From Hydractinia symbiolongicarpus (taxonomy: Eukaryota > Cnidaria > Hydrozoa > Anthoathecata > Hydractiniidae), in the NCBI RefSeq assembly GCF_029227915.1, contig NC_079880.1, positions 12,985,501 through 13,049,500 on the forward strand: a DNA stretch of 64,000 nt, given 5' to 3'. The notes beneath the pieces are model-generated. The model searched no databases. It saw nothing but the letters and a program-made list of their open reading frames with translations, and was not told where the DNA came from. This document shows, piece after piece, positions 25,201-38,873 of this stretch. Every line of letters begins with the position of its first letter. The stretch's first letter is position 1. Made by a program: the position numbers and the translations under genes.

Positions 25201-28200
25201 AACGAGAAGAAAATGTAAAATCAGATATATTTCAAGCATATGTTGCGTTGTTGCGTCAAACCCGACCAATTGCATCATCTGACACTGTTGACAACGATGA
25301 CAGGTTTCTTCTTATGTTGCCATTATTTAAATTTTTGAATTTTATTCCTTCTGGTAAAAAAGTATCTCTTTAAAGAAAGTTAGATAAGGCATTTTCTTTA
25401 ACTGTCCTGTAGCATTTGTTTAGTGAGAACTTTTTGTTAAGACTTATCCTACAAAAAGAGATCAAAAATTAGGTGTCCCTTTGTTTACAAGTAAAACCAA
25501 ATCATTCAATTAAATTTTATGACTTAGCTGCTGTGTTTGTTAAAGCAAACAAACATAAACCTGTTTATGTATATGGAAAGGTAGCATTTTGATATTTGTT
25601 TTAGTCTACTAAAAATGCTTCACGATCAAGTACCAATGGTTATAAATGCTTTACACAAACAGATGCAAGAAAAAAGTGTCAAGACTCGACTTGGATGTTT
25701 TAACTTATTGACAGAACTAGTAACAGTGTTACCTGGAGCATTGTCAGAGCATATACATCTGATTGTTCCTGGAATACACATGTCAATCATGTAATATTTG
25801 TTTTTATTTTCACCTCGTTCTTTTATTTCTATTTGTTTATGTATATATACATCACAATTTGACGAGTAACGTAGGTGGCATAGAAAACTTGTGTGTTAGC
25901 ATTGGTAAAAAGTTATTGTGAGGACCACTTTATAATAAAGTTCATTTGTTTCTGTTTGCTTTTTACTTACTTGTATTGTTGTTATTGACATTGCTGTTTT
26001 TGTCTCCTAAGATTTTGTTTTTATTAGAGATAAATCAGCAGTATCAAATATGAAGATCGATGCTCTCTCATTCTTGGGTTGCATTTTGCATCAGCACAAA
26101 CCTGAAGTCTTTTTTCCACATATGGAAAAACTTCTACCAGTAAGGCTGCTAGTTTTTTACATTGGTCTCTTATTACTTTGATTTTAGAGCAATAATCTTC
26201 TCCTATAATTTTGTTTTGATTTTTTTTTATCATTATGATGTGTAAAGTTTAAAATGTATTATTCAGAAAAAGAAGATGTAAATGCTGGAAAATTATATTG
26301 CGAAAAAAGTAGATGTTTTACCAATTTTCTCCTCAAATCTCCTCGGTTTTAATTTTACAACCTATTGCATATTTTTGTCATTAGTGTAAATCTCATCAAA
26401 CGTTGTCCTTGATTATTTTTTACAAAATTACCTGTCTTCTCAACAAAGAAGAATTTTTATCAAAAGTCCTCAAATCTTGTCAAATTTGACTTTATGAAAA
26501 GAGTGTCATGTAAAGTTTGTTTTGGTTGTGATTTACAGGTAGTTGTAACTTCAATTAAAGATCCATTTTACAAGATCACCTCAGAGGCTTTGGGTGTTGC
26601 TCAAAATGCAATAAAAGTTATCAGACCATTAGGTAAGTGTTTCAAAAAGCGATTTCTTACAAAAACAGGATATCAAATTTAGCATTTTCCCACTAGTTAT
26701 TATGAATGTTAAGCAACTGCTTGATTATGTTCAAATTCAATGTTTAGGGTCAGTGATTAGCAGAAAGCAAAAATAATGTTTTTTAAACATTTAGACAAAA
26801 AGACGAACTTTGACTATACAGTGTATGTAAGTGATTTGTACAAAGCTGTATTTTTTCGACTACAAGCAGCAGACATTGATCAGGAAGTGAAAGAAAAATC
26901 TATCTCATGCATGTGAGTAACCTTTTTAGTCTCGTTTGTTTCATAAGTTGTATTCTTTAACACATTTTTCCCATTCCGAATAATATATGCATAAGTAAAT
27001 TAATTATTGACCTAGAACTATAAACCTTATTTTGTTATAAACTCAAAACGTTGTTGTAAGAAATATAGACATAATTTCATTATGAGGCTGCTAAAATATG
27101 ATAATAGAAAACCTAAACACCACCATATTCTGTCAGAAACAAGGATAGAATTTAATAAATATTTTGATTGGATGATGGCCTCATTTTCATGCATGTTGAA
27201 AGTATCTACCTTTGTTTGTTTCCTATTCTATGCATTTTTTCTTAGGGGTCAACTGTTATGCAATCTTGGTGATTGCCTTACTCCAGAGTTACAGAATTGT
27301 TTACCTATTATGCTTGATAGACTCAGAAATGAAATAACCAGACTAACAGCAGTAAAAGCTCTTATCATGATCACAAACTCGCCCTTAAAACTTGATATTA
27401 TGTTTATATTAAAAGAAGCTGTGCCGTTGTTGGCAACGTTTTTGCGAAAAAATCACCGTGGATTAAAGCTGTCTACGTTGACATGTCTAGATATTATCAT
27501 TCGACAATATGGTATTGTAATTTTATTACTTGGAATGGTATTGCAGTGGTTTTTAAACACGAACCTGTGAATACATCACTGTCGAGCCATTTCTATATCA
27601 AGTTCCTAACTGCCTAAACTTTTAAATAACTTACCTTTGATTACATAGCATTCTATCAACTCATAATGTTTTCCTGATAAACTCACAGGCAATATTTTCA
27701 TAGCTTCATTTTATGATTTATTGGTTTATTGAATATCAACTTTCAATGAATTTCTGAAAAGAAATGATAATCTCAGAAATATGTAACCATGTTAGCTATC
27801 TTTGTAAAGCATTACTTTAATCATAGGTGACGCGATGTCTGATATGCACTTTGAAACAGTATTAACAGAGCTACCTGATCTGATAAGTGAGAATGACCTC
27901 CATATTTCACAGGTATCTATAGAATATTGTATTTGTAATTACCAGGTTGTGAGTTAGCACTTAATATATTACATAAATAATATAATATATAATTGCCTGT
28001 TTACAGCCCTTTGTTGACAGCAAGTCAGCCTGTGTTACGGGAAAACAAATTAAAAAATTGCTATTTGTATCTTTGGCAGTAATGTAACACAGTGCTTGCT
28101 CAACTTGAAAATAATGTAAAGCAATTTTATATCAATAATGTTGAAACGTTTGTAATTTTAGTTGGCTTTAAATTTATTGACGTCAATAGCGAAAAAACAA

Positions 28201-31200
28201 AGGTCGTTGTTAAAGATGGTGAGTAATTAAATGAGATTAAGAATCTATAAGTGTGAAACGTGATTTAGCTACAACCCTGAACACAATATTTTTTTAGCTA
28301 TTCCTAGAAGTTGGCAAAAGGCTTTAAAGCTTTGTTTTATTCTCCAGCTACTCTGGCAGGAATGTAGTTAAGTTAACAATGTCAAAAGTGTGTTAGCTGC
28401 ATATTCCACATTGTCCATATTATGGGAAAATGGGATAGCCTAGACCTTAAGTTGGCAGAGGAAATTGACAAATGAACGTTGACAAGTGAACGTTGACAAG
28501 TTTGGAGTGGGTGTTAGTTAGATAGAACCATTTTATCAATTGTTTGTGGTTTTGAGTTTTGAAATTTTGTCCTTCGTTGTATAAAATATAAGATATAAGG
28601 ATATATTATGGATCTATTTTTTCTTTGTTTTTTTCCCTTTTAAATTTTTTCTATAATATCCGGACATAGATACCTTAAGTGAAATTATACTCTCACTGCG
28701 TTACCAAAGCTTCTAAGCAGTAAAATTTCTTTACACGACACTATCAACAAAACGTAATTAGTAATTTTTCTTGTATATTTTTAGATTAAGCAGGGTATTT
28801 TACCAGTTGCAATACTGCTGACACAATCTCCATTACTACAAGGTAAGATTCTGGGTTTAAGTTGTCTTTGTAATACTACCAACATAAAACATGTAAAACC
28901 AACATACGACATGTGAATTGAAGGTGTCTTTGAGATTCTTCCTGCATACAACATGCGATACCAACATATGACATGCGAATTGAAGGTGTCGTGATTCTAC
29001 CAACATAAAACATGTGATACCAACATACATGTGAATTAAAAGTGTCTTTTGGATTCTACCAACATAATAGGACATATGATAGCAACATACGACATGTGAA
29101 TTAAAGGTATTTTGTGTAATCTTGGAGTATAATTGTAAACATTGTTTCCCCAGGTAATGCACTGAACTCGATGATCTTGTTTTTGAATGAGCTTGTTGTT
29201 AGCGGCGAACCTGGTTTGGGGTATGCTGATCTATTACAGGTTTGTTTATTTCTCATTGTTGGATTATTTGAACGTTTTTCTGGTGTTAATGGTTGAATTT
29301 TTTGTATTAAATCCTGAACTTGTTTTTTGTGGTCATTTTGTTGTTAAATAATAAAGTTAGAAAAAGAGGTGTTTGATTTTCAGAACCTGTATTGGTAGAT
29401 ATGAATTGTATTAATTGTAATAATTATAATTATAGTAATAGTAGCTCCTACAATTTGGAATCTGATGAATGGCCTAATGCGGCATTTTTGGCCTGACAAA
29501 AGATTTTTTGAGATGTTCTCAAATAGTGAAATTTCACTTTATGAAACGATAATTTTTCCTTGTAAATTATTTACCCTACAAGACGATAGTATGTTTATCC
29601 TATATAAGGATTTGAATAATCGAATTCGAAGCAAGTTTAGTTTCGTTTCTATAAGAATTAATTTTGGGAATGTTTGCAAACATAATTTTGCATTTGCACA
29701 CAATAGTCAGAATTTTTAGACTATTGCAAAATACTTTGTCACTGTCTTCAGTCACGAAAATATGTTCTGCGAAAGAAAATAAATTTCCATGAAAATTTAT
29801 TCTATATTTATTGATAGTAAAAGTTAGTTCGATTTATTAAGCATTATCTCATGCAAAAAAAATATTACAGTTACTTTTGGACACGTATTCTTGTTTTCAG
29901 CTTCTTACAGTTGTAATATATGAACCTTCACTAAAACATTCAGAGAAAGTACCACTTGCTGTGCATAGAATGGTAAGTTTTTTATTCTCATAATTAGTAC
30001 ATAATTAGTATTATTCTCATAAAATTAGCACAGCATAAATGTTTGACATGGTAAGAAGCATTCCCGTCTGATTGTACTGTTGTCATACATTTGCGTTCTG
30101 TATACGAATATTTTGTGTGTTTCTAACACAACTCGTTTCAGGCGCACAGACAGACAATGGCTATATCATTATCTACCTAGATAATTATTTGATTGCAAAT
30201 GCCATCACACTTTTGGACCTCACTGTATTTAGTGTAGATAGTGATCCCTCTATTTCTACGCAACACCGCCCACACTATTTGTCCTATTCACCGTCCCCTA
30301 TTTTTAGAAAGGTTTACTCATCTATCACTTAATTCAAATTTGAGCGTCATAAAGTGTAACTGGGTTTTATTACGTAGTGACAAAATCTTTAGGTTATTTT
30401 CAGTCAGAAATGCAAATTTACTTCACAAATGGAAAACCTGGTTTTTTCATATAGGCTAATCACTAGCCTGTGGATAAATCTATAAGTTCACTCGTTTTTT
30501 ATATATTGCATTTCGTGTTTCCGTAGCATGACGTTTTTCTTGCAGACAGACTGAATATGGCTGAATATTAATAATATAGAAATTGCCACAAAGTCACTGT
30601 ATATCCTATTTACTTCATTATACATACAGCTGTGTTTCTGTTACAGGCATTTCATTCGATTGCGAAATGTGTTGCAGCGTTAACCATGGCTTGTCAGTCT
30701 GAAGCGAAAGGAGTGATTGATAAATTTGTTGCTGATGTAACGGTAAGGAAGATATGGATTATAAAAAACGTTATGGTAATAAGAAAACTGTTATGTCCTC
30801 TGAAAAGATTTCAGGAGTCCTGGTTAAAAAGCACTAGTAATGTAAGATACTTCTGCTGCATTATTACCACACTCGTTCACTCATTCACTCTGTATTTTCT
30901 ACAGCCTTAAATTGATGAGTTTATAGTTTTGCATTTTTCAATCTGAGACATGTTATTTTTAGGACACGTCATCATCAGAGTCTGTGCAATTATTTTCTTT
31001 ACTGGCAATTGGTGAAATAGGAAGTCATATGTAAGTATTTCTTTTTTTTGTCAAAGGGTTACAACAACACATTTAGAAAGATCAGGGAGAGTCAAGAAAG
31101 ATCTTCAGGATAAAAGTCAAAAAGGATCTTCAGGAGGAGAGTCAAGAAAGATGGATGAGGGAGGTGGGAGGGGGAATCAGCCTTAGCCTGATCTTTTGTA

Positions 31201-34200
31201 TTTTTTGTTTCCTACTGTCTTATACTGTCTACTGTCGTATACGTTTGTTTACATCGTCTCTTTAACTAAATTAATGATTCGAAATTAACGATAATAATTA
31301 ATATTGGTGCATGCCATTTTCACTTCAAGTTTCAACCATCGTGAAAATGAATAAGTAACCAAGCTGGTTGCAAGAACAACAAAATGCTAAACAGTGACCT
31401 TAAGTGGGTGTTTAAGTAAGGTATTACCATTCAGACCTAAAACGGGTCAATTCTTGGACCCAGAAACCCATTGCATAACCTGTGATAAAATATAGGGGCT
31501 AGAATTTATAAAAGGTTTGCCGTTATTAATTTCGAAATCTTATATACTACGCTCAAGTTTATTTTGTCGCTATGTAATGATTGTTGAAGTGTATTCTTAG
31601 AGCCTCAACCGAATGGCCCTTAGAAATAAAGTACTTTAAGTAGTAGGTTATATGTCGAGATATTCATGTACTTGTCAACTACTTAATACCTCTTCACAAT
31701 GAAAATATTTGTGTCTACAAGATGAGAAACATATCGTTGTGAGAAGTCCCAAACTGATGATGCTGCACCTAGTTAGTTGTGGAACTTAAAAAGTCGTCAA
31801 CAAGTTTTGTCAAGATGTCACTCATTTGCTCGTCTCAGACCTCTATCCTGAGATCTGTGAAATGTAAAAGCTTGAAAAAAAAGATGTTTTTAAATAATTT
31901 TACAAATAAAGTTAGACATCACCTTTTACTTTAAGAATAAAGAAACACACTGGTCTTCTATATTTCCAGGATTTCTCACGACCCTTTCCTAATGTGCATG
32001 TGTGAGGGAATGTGTGAGGGTAATTTTTCTGTTATTGAGGGGGTTGAATCATGCTGATAGAGAAATTTCTGAGTTGAGATTTTCAGTATTCGTATCAATA
32101 TTTTACATAAAAACTAGACAAAATGGGTGGAAAATAGGGGATTAATAAGAGTCTACATTTTATTAATGTAATTAATTTATCCATAAATTTCAACATCATT
32201 TGTCAGAAGTTATATCATATAATAGTTTTGTTCAGATTTGTAATTTTGTACTTCTGAAAAATAAAGGTTTTGATGTGGGAGTTGTGGCGGAAGGTGGGGG
32301 GTTATCATCAAAACTATAATGTGTGGGTTAAAATTTTTTGGTGTCGGGATGCATATTCCAGTGCACTCCTATTTTTTCAAAAGGACTTCTGTTTGTTTAG
32401 GGACTTAAGCGATAAGCCTCGTTTAAAGACAGTTATCATAAATGCGTTTTCATCAGATTTAGAAGATATTAAGTCTGCTGCTTCGTATGCACTTGGTAAG
32501 TTGTGTTCTATTCACAGAAAGAAATTTGAAGAATGTTTTAGAAATTAGAAAAGTGATACGCCCAATCGAAATTCGTTTAAGAATATCCGCCCTTACTTTA
32601 AAGACACAATTTTGAGACTGATAATACGCCCTTAACTTGAAGACCAAAACTGAGACTAATGATACGCCCTCCACTTGAAGATTAAAATTGAGATTGATGA
32701 TACGCCCGAATAGGAAGGATATGGCCTATCGAAACGCCCCATGCAAACACTTTCCGTATTCATTTCACACGCGTAATGTATTTCGTTTCAACATGAGTAT
32801 TCTAAACTTTTTGGAAAATCATCTCGATATATTTGTAGCATGTTGTTAGCACATTTAAAATTGAGAGATCTGAGAATGCAAACTGGTTTGTGTGTTTCTT
32901 TCTTTAAACATGCTGTTTCGGCTGATAGGTTAAAAACCTAGATTTTATGGAGAAAATATTTCAAGTGAAACTTGTTGTGTTGTGCTTATATTTCATTTTT
33001 GATGCCACAAAAAATTCAACATGAGCATATTATTAACTTATTCTTAACTTTTTTGTCTAATTTCATCTTGGATTTATAGAGTTTATAAAAAGTTTGAATT
33101 TTTTTTTATTTTTCAGGTCACATAACTGTTGGAAATTTGACTGTCTTCCTACCGTTTATTTTGCAAGAAATTGAAAAGAATGCTAAACGACAGTATTTAT
33201 TGTTGCACTCCCTCAAAGAGGTGAGCACCTAATTAATTTTAGCGGGAATTAATTTTGGCGAATTTTTCAAGATTTTGTCAATTTCCCGCGAATTATTTCT
33301 CGCGAAAATTATTTGGACACTAGCTGTTGACGAAATTCGGGAAAATTTAATTTCCGCGTAATTATTTTTTTTAATTTTCTTGAAAAACGATTTACACAAA
33401 GTTACTAATCACTACTTATATATTTAAAGTTCAACATCAGCAATTTTTATTTTATGTCTTGTCCAATTTATGACGGTATAAATTAAGAAACAGAATGTCA
33501 TTACATTCTATTTGCGTGAAATTCGCGAAATTTAATTCTCTCGAGATATTAGGATATTTTTTCAATAATACATTTCCGGCGACATGAGCCTTTTAGAGTA
33601 CGCCTTTAAGATTTTCGTGTAAATTACTAAATTCCAAACCAATTCATTTCGAGCCTTTTAACAAATCATTATCTCTTTGCTGTTGTTTTAAGTTCTGTTA
33701 TGTGAATTTTTCAGGTTATTTCATGTCAATCCATTGATTCTAAATCTATTGAAGATTTGCAACCATTCCTACAGGCAATCTGGTGAGTTATAGTTGATGT
33801 CAATTATTCTTATCCATTGATCGTCGGTGTTGCTAGTAATAATACCTTTGTTTTTAATGTATATTTTTTATTACCATTTGTATTTATGTCGTTACTGTTC
33901 CTTACAGATTTCTTTTACAAAATGAATTTGCATCTTATGCTGCAATTAACTGTATATATGCTGTAATTCACCGTATATATGCTGCAATTAACCGTATATA
34001 TGCTGCAATTAACTGTATATATGCTACAATTAACTGTATATATGCTGCAATTAACTGCATATATGCTGCAATTAACCGTATATATGCTGCAATTAACTGT
34101 TTATATGCTGCAATTTACCGTATATATGCTGCAATTTACCGTATGTATGCTACAATTAACTGTATATATGCTGCAATTCACCGTATATATGCTGTAATTA

Positions 34201-37200
34201 ACCTTATACTTTTATTTAAAGGGAATTGTTATTTTCTCATTGTGAAAATGGTGAAGAGGGCACGCGTAATATCGTTGCTGAATGTCTTGGTAAATTAACA
34301 TTAGTGGATCCAGTGAACTTGTTACCTCTGCTACAAGTAAGATATTTTGTAGTATCTACACAAGTTTAGATAATCGGCTGAAATAACCAGTCGTAGTCAT
34401 CGTAGTAGCATAGTGTTTATTAACACATGCTTTGTATATGTCGAGTTGTTTTCGTTCTCCGTCGAACACAGTAGAGGCGTTGCTGAGTTGGAGCGCTACG
34501 CTTATTGTCAGAGTTCCACATCGAGCGCTGCACTGTATTATTAAATTACTTACACTAAGCAAGCATGTACTGGTCTGTAACCTTGCTATTTCGGGCCATT
34601 TTTGTTTGGGTGTAAAGTTAAAGTGGGATATGGAAATTATTTTCCGTATGGGACCGAGCCGTACTAGTAGGAGTCCAACTTTGAGAATTGTAGTTAATTT
34701 TCTAGATTTGGGCTACGCTTAAAGAAATTGAACCGACATGAATGTTTTTCTTTCGTTTAGAAATATTTATCGTCATCATCTGCGCAAATGAGGAGTACGG
34801 TCATCACAGCATTTAAATTCACTATATCAGACCAGGTATGACACGAAGGAGAGTTACAAGGACTTTCATGATATACGAATGACTTTTCCATGTTATGCAT
34901 TGTTGTTCAGTCAATTTGTAATAAGTTGCAATACCTTAAGGAAAGAATCAGTCGTAGATTCAATTTTGCGAATTTATATACCTGGTACTTGCTTTGACGT
35001 TAAAGGAGGTTTAGTGAAGTAGTTAATAAATATTAAAAAATTGGTTTGTGCTGTTACTTTACGAGAGATGCAGATGATAGCTAATTTTCTGCCATTTTTC
35101 TAATATTATACCGTAATTTTCGCAATTCACCGCCCAGTGGCTTATTAAATTTTTTGATATATAGGCCAGCGATAATTAGAGGAGGCGTTTGAAAAAGGGA
35201 GCGGTTATAAATTTATTTTTAAACTTGGGTGGCGGTTATAAGCGGGGGCGTTTAAAAGAGGAAGTAAGGGCGCTTAAGAGAAAGGGGGCCTTTGTATCTG
35301 ATCACAGCCGTTTAATTTTTCGATATATTTTTATTTCAGCCTCAACCTATCGATGCACTGTTGAAAGATTGTTTACGTTTCTTTCTGCAACCTATTACAG
35401 ATCAAGATTTGGTGAGTTGTTTACATGAATTTCAGTAAAAAAACTCATTGTTGCAGCGCTGGAAATTTCCATGAATCTCTCCAATTTTTCGCGTAAAGAT
35501 TTTCTGCTCTATTTTACCGACTGTTGGAATTGTTTGAAAGATTTTTACCGGAAGGGTTGGAGAGTGTGTTTATGGCGCGAAGAAGAATTTCGACCGTTAC
35601 CCTGTTTAATATTATTTCTTCTTTCCCTTCAATGTTTTTTTTGTATTTTATTTATCAGAACGTTCGTCGTGTTTCGCTGACTACATTGAATTCAGCAAGT
35701 CATAACAAACCAAGACTCATCAGAGATCTTTTACCAGATATTTTGCCTCACTTGTACAACGAAACAAAAGTTCGAGTAAGTGTTCACTGCTTAAGCTTTG
35801 CCTACACTAGTACTTTTTCGTCGAATTCCGTTGTGATATTTACTGTGTGTTCACCCCAGTTATAATGCATACCGTACCAAGATTAAGAATTTAGTCATAT
35901 TTAAAAATCTCTAGGAAATCCGAAAAACATTTGGAAAAAAGCCACAACTGTCATTCTTATCAAAATAATAAAATTGTCAGACCATAGGAAAAAGCATGAA
36001 AATGAAAAATTCTTTAACCTAAAAGTAATTACTTGATGAGTTTTTAAGCTCCTGAAACTTTTTTGTATTTCGTGAACTTGTTTTTTTAGAAAGACTTGAT
36101 ACGAGAAGTGGAGATGGGACCGTTTAAACATACTGTCGATGATGGCTTAGACATTCGCAAGGTTTGTTGGTTGCGAAATTACTTCACAACTACTTCTACC
36201 ATTTTGGATAACAACAAAATTGTGTGTTAAGTTTTTGAATCTCAGTCAAGTTTGCTCATTACCCAAGCGAAATAACAGCTCAATAGAATACTTTTAAAAA
36301 TAGAAAAACTTTTATTGTGAATATGGCTCCTCTTCCCGCTAAAAATTAAGTTATACACTTCTCCGTTTTTCCAGGCTGCTTTCGAATGCATGTACACCCT
36401 CCTGCACTCGTGTTTGGATCGATTAGATATATTCGAATTTTTAAATCACGTTGAAGACGGATTAAAGGATCATTACGACATAAAGGTTGGTTTATAAGTT
36501 CTCCTACATTTCTATTTTACTTTGACTTTAGTTGTAAAGCTTTAATAATTGTTTCTATCAAGATACAGAACCTTCAGAAATTTATGAGCAAAATTCTATA
36601 AAAATTTAACATTTTTTTGTCTTCATAACAGGTTTTTTTGTCTCCATGTTTTTTCGAAAAAGTTCCATATCAAAATCGCTTTTGTTAGTAGAAGTTTGAC
36701 TTGCTACTTCACATATTGTTTCGATAGGGTATTTTACCCAAAAATTTGAGAAAAACTATTTGTAGTTCCGGGTACCACTCTTTTAATTGTTTTAAAATCT
36801 AAACTGTAAAATTATACGTGTTAAACAAAAGCTATTCCACATTTCACTTTAATAAATTTCATGATAGCTCAACACCAGGCTTAAAACATCTAATTTAGAA
36901 TGACTAATTTCATATTTTCATTTGAAATTTCTTTCTATTATTGTTTTTTTTAAGATGTTGACATACTTGATGCTCGTTAGGCTGTCCAGTTTATGTCCGA
37001 ATGCTGTTTTACAGCGTAAGTAAACACATCTTTATTCTTAAGTTGGATTTATACTATATACATATTGTAGTATTTAGTATTTTCATCTCCATTTTGAAGA
37101 ATTGGGCGTTCTATTATTCTTACGTTTTTGTAGCGTAATATTGATATATACCAAAAACCGAATTTGATGAAAACAGTTTCTTTTTGCTACGGTAAGGACG

Positions 37201-38873
37201 TAATTTTTTAAGAGGATTGGGAGGGAGTTGTTCGAAAAATCCAAAAATTTCTCCGTGGCATTTAAAAATAGTATGCTTTTTTTTATAAGAATATTGAAAT
37301 TCTGACCAGGCTGGTCATTATTCTTATTTTTCTATTGTTTTAAACAACAGTCCTTTTGTTTTTTATCTGAAATCCTGGTCTGATATTCTTGTAAAAAGAA
37401 TTTAGGTAGAATGCAAATTATTTATTAATACGTGTGCTTGTTATGAATAAAATTTTTAACTGCTCACATTCCTCTGCAGAAATCTTCTGTGATGGTCTTT
37501 TGTAATCCCATCCTAATTAAGTTTATAATGTACAGTGCAGCAGACTAACACCCAACGGTTTTACCCCGCTTTAAAAATCATCGTCTTTGGTGACGTCACA
37601 AAAAGGATCAATCAGGTGAATATTGTATGATTAGCTCAAAAATTATATCGCGTCGAAAACTGCAGTTTCTAAAAAACATGGAAAACAAAAGTCAAGTCTC
37701 TTATAGAATTTCGTTTGTCGTTTTTTTAGATCTTGATCGAATCATCGAACCACTTCGTTCTACCGTTCAAGCGAAAGTAAAAGCAAACTCTGTCAAACAG
37801 GAATATGAGAAACAAGACGAGCTTAAGAGGTCGGCATTGAGAGCGATATCATCTTTGCAACAAATACAAGACGCTGGTAAGCCTTGATAGTATCAGTACT
37901 ATTGAACTCGTCGTCGTATTTCGAATTTTAAATTCCCCCCGACGTACATTATCCGCGCGTCGCTATTTTGTACAATTTCAACACAATATAGCGATGAAGC
38001 TACCATTTTGGAACATATTAACCGTATAAATATAAGGATGCTCTTCTTAACTCTTTTCACGACAGACAGGTCGAATTTAAGTCTTTTATGTTCCTGTTGC
38101 TTTTGAATGCCGTAACAACGGACTTAATCCACGGGATGAATTTATAATACATCATAGAAAGAACTTCCAAATGAACCTACATTTGAATAGGCTGGAGGCA
38201 AGTCGCCTAAATTTTAAATTTTTCCACACTTGAAAATCAACCAAATAAAGTTATACGCCCTTTTAAGAGTTATGTATATGCAAGATTTTTTTTGAATATA
38301 TCGTGATTTAAGATTTGAATATTGCTTAAGTTAACTCTACATCATGTTTTTCTGGTTATTTCCAAGTACACGCTTTTTTCATAAGAACATCAAAATTCTT
38401 AACGGTCATATCCAAACCTGATATTTTTATAAAGCATATTCTTAAGAATTCTTCTTAAGAAAAGCGTATATTTGTGAAAAAGTTAAACTCGAATTAGTAG
38501 TGATAACCAACATGTGTACTTTCATTTAAAACCGGGGGTTTTGTAATCAAAATCGCTATTGTACTACTAGTGTAGTGTAATATATTTATATTTTTATAAT
38601 ATATTTTATTTAAAAAGTTCGAACAATTCCTACAGAAGTTCGTTAGCCACTTTTTTAACTTTGGTTAATTGAAACAAACTGTGACACTTGTAAAGACAAC
38701 TTACGTTATTAGACTTTTTCAATATTTCTCTTTCTTTTTTAGATATAAACCCGTTGTTAACAGATTTCATCACACAAATCCGTTCAAATTCCGATATATC
38801 CGCTATGTTTGAGGCCGTGCAACGAGATCCGTCAACGACTTCAATACTCGACGCAATGGACATAAGCCCTTGA
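16204..38873 (+). CDS. CAND1: Cullin-associated NEDD8-dissociated protein 1 (TIP120A)
   Basis: Complete 37-exon gene; all phases agree, giving 1241 aa (human 1230). Exons: 16204-16248, 19104-19205, 19379-19446, 19624-19736, 20497-20597, 20842-21007, 21509-21635, 21984-22092, 23163-23219, 23561-23667, 23823-23874, 24898-25006, 25201-25303, 25605-25790, 26028-26139, 26539-26632, 26795-26912, 27246-27511, 27827-27912, 28162-28218, 28785-28842, 29154-29239, 29901-29972, 30647-30742, 30963-31030, 32401-32495, 33117-33220, 33715-33782, 34222-34336, 34761-34835, 35340-35411, 35659-35775, 36090-36161, 36375-36485, 36955-37015, 37730-37876, 38743-38873. It is an all-HEAT-repeat protein that wraps unneddylated cullin-RBX1 and exchanges F-box/SKP1 and other substrate receptors (SCF cycle). 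Diagnostic stretches are [19 protein letters not shown], the acidic loop at about 313-346 ending [29 protein letters not shown] and [20 protein letters not shown]. Confidence 0.97.
17690..17795 (+). repeat. Dispersed repeat copy A (CAND1 intron 1)
   Basis: This segment, with the blocks ATCAATGTAGCTTGGCTTTTA and GCTGAATGACAACGTGAATT, is closely matched at 20195-20301 in CAND1 intron 4. Flanking sequence at about 17310-17400 and 19840-19925 also shows weaker similarity (both contain AAGGCACTTC-like text). It is probably two decayed copies of one short transposon; ends not determined. Confidence 0.65.
20195..20301 (+). repeat. Dispersed repeat copy B (CAND1 intron 4)
   Basis: Partner of 17690-17795, in the same orientation. 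It shares the ATCAATGTAGCT(C/T)GGCTTTTAGG(A/T)CAGCA core and GAATGACAA(C/T)GTGAATTCACAG, ending at the same AG(A/G)GCT text in both copies. Confidence 0.65.
28860..29115. repeat. Minisatellite, about 60-bp unit, four copies (CAND1 intron 21)
   Basis: Four degenerate copies of a unit with the blocks ATTCTACCAACATAAAACATG, GATACCAACATACGACATG and TGAATTGAAGGTGTCTTT lie in the short intron 28843-29153. The array fills most of that intron and ends about 40 bp before the acceptor. Confidence 0.8.
32555..32712. repeat. Tandem repeat, about 45-50-bp unit, with GATACGCCC core
   Basis: About four degenerate units contain TGATACGCCC followed by ACTTGAAGA and AAAATTGAGA. They start some 60 bp downstream of CAND1 exon 26, in intron 26. 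They belong to the wider CGCCC-containing repeats of this window (35120-35295, 49310-49565, 52735-52845). Confidence 0.7.
33235..33365. repeat. CGCGAA/AATT palindromic repeat (CAND1 intron 27)
   Basis: Repeated TTTCCGCG, CGCGAATTATT and GGCGAATTTTT words occur in both orientations. The same vocabulary recurs at 10095-10480, 29745-29815, 55360-55870, 57240-57310 and 60560-60620, so this is one copy of a dispersed, self-complementary repeat family. Confidence 0.6.
33937..34210. repeat. 21-bp minisatellite, about 13 copies (CAND1 intron 28)
   Basis: Head-to-tail copies of a 21-bp unit (ATATATGCTGCAATTAACTGT) with few substitutions. The unit length is a multiple of three, so it reads as an open 7-residue repeat in one frame, but it lies wholly within intron 33783-34221 and ends about 11 bp before the exon 29 acceptor. 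Confidence 0.92.
35120..35295. repeat. GGCGGTTATAA/GGGGCGTTTAA repeat (CAND1 intron 30)
   Basis: Short repeated words GAGGCGTTTGA, GAGCGGTTATAA, GGCGGTTATAAGC and GGGGCGTTTAAA read as the reverse-strand form of the CGCCCCTCxxxATTAAACGCC repeats at 49310-49565 and 52735-52845. It is close to the exon 31 acceptor at 35339. Confidence 0.6.

Noticed and set aside
28857-29162. 101-codon frame on - within CAND1
   Set aside because: It is the reverse reading of the 60-bp minisatellite and shows only the repeat periodicity.
33979-34197. 72-codon ORF of a 7-residue repeat (MLQLTVY)
   Set aside because: It is a by-product of the 21-bp minisatellite inside CAND1 intron 28; there is no start context or other support.
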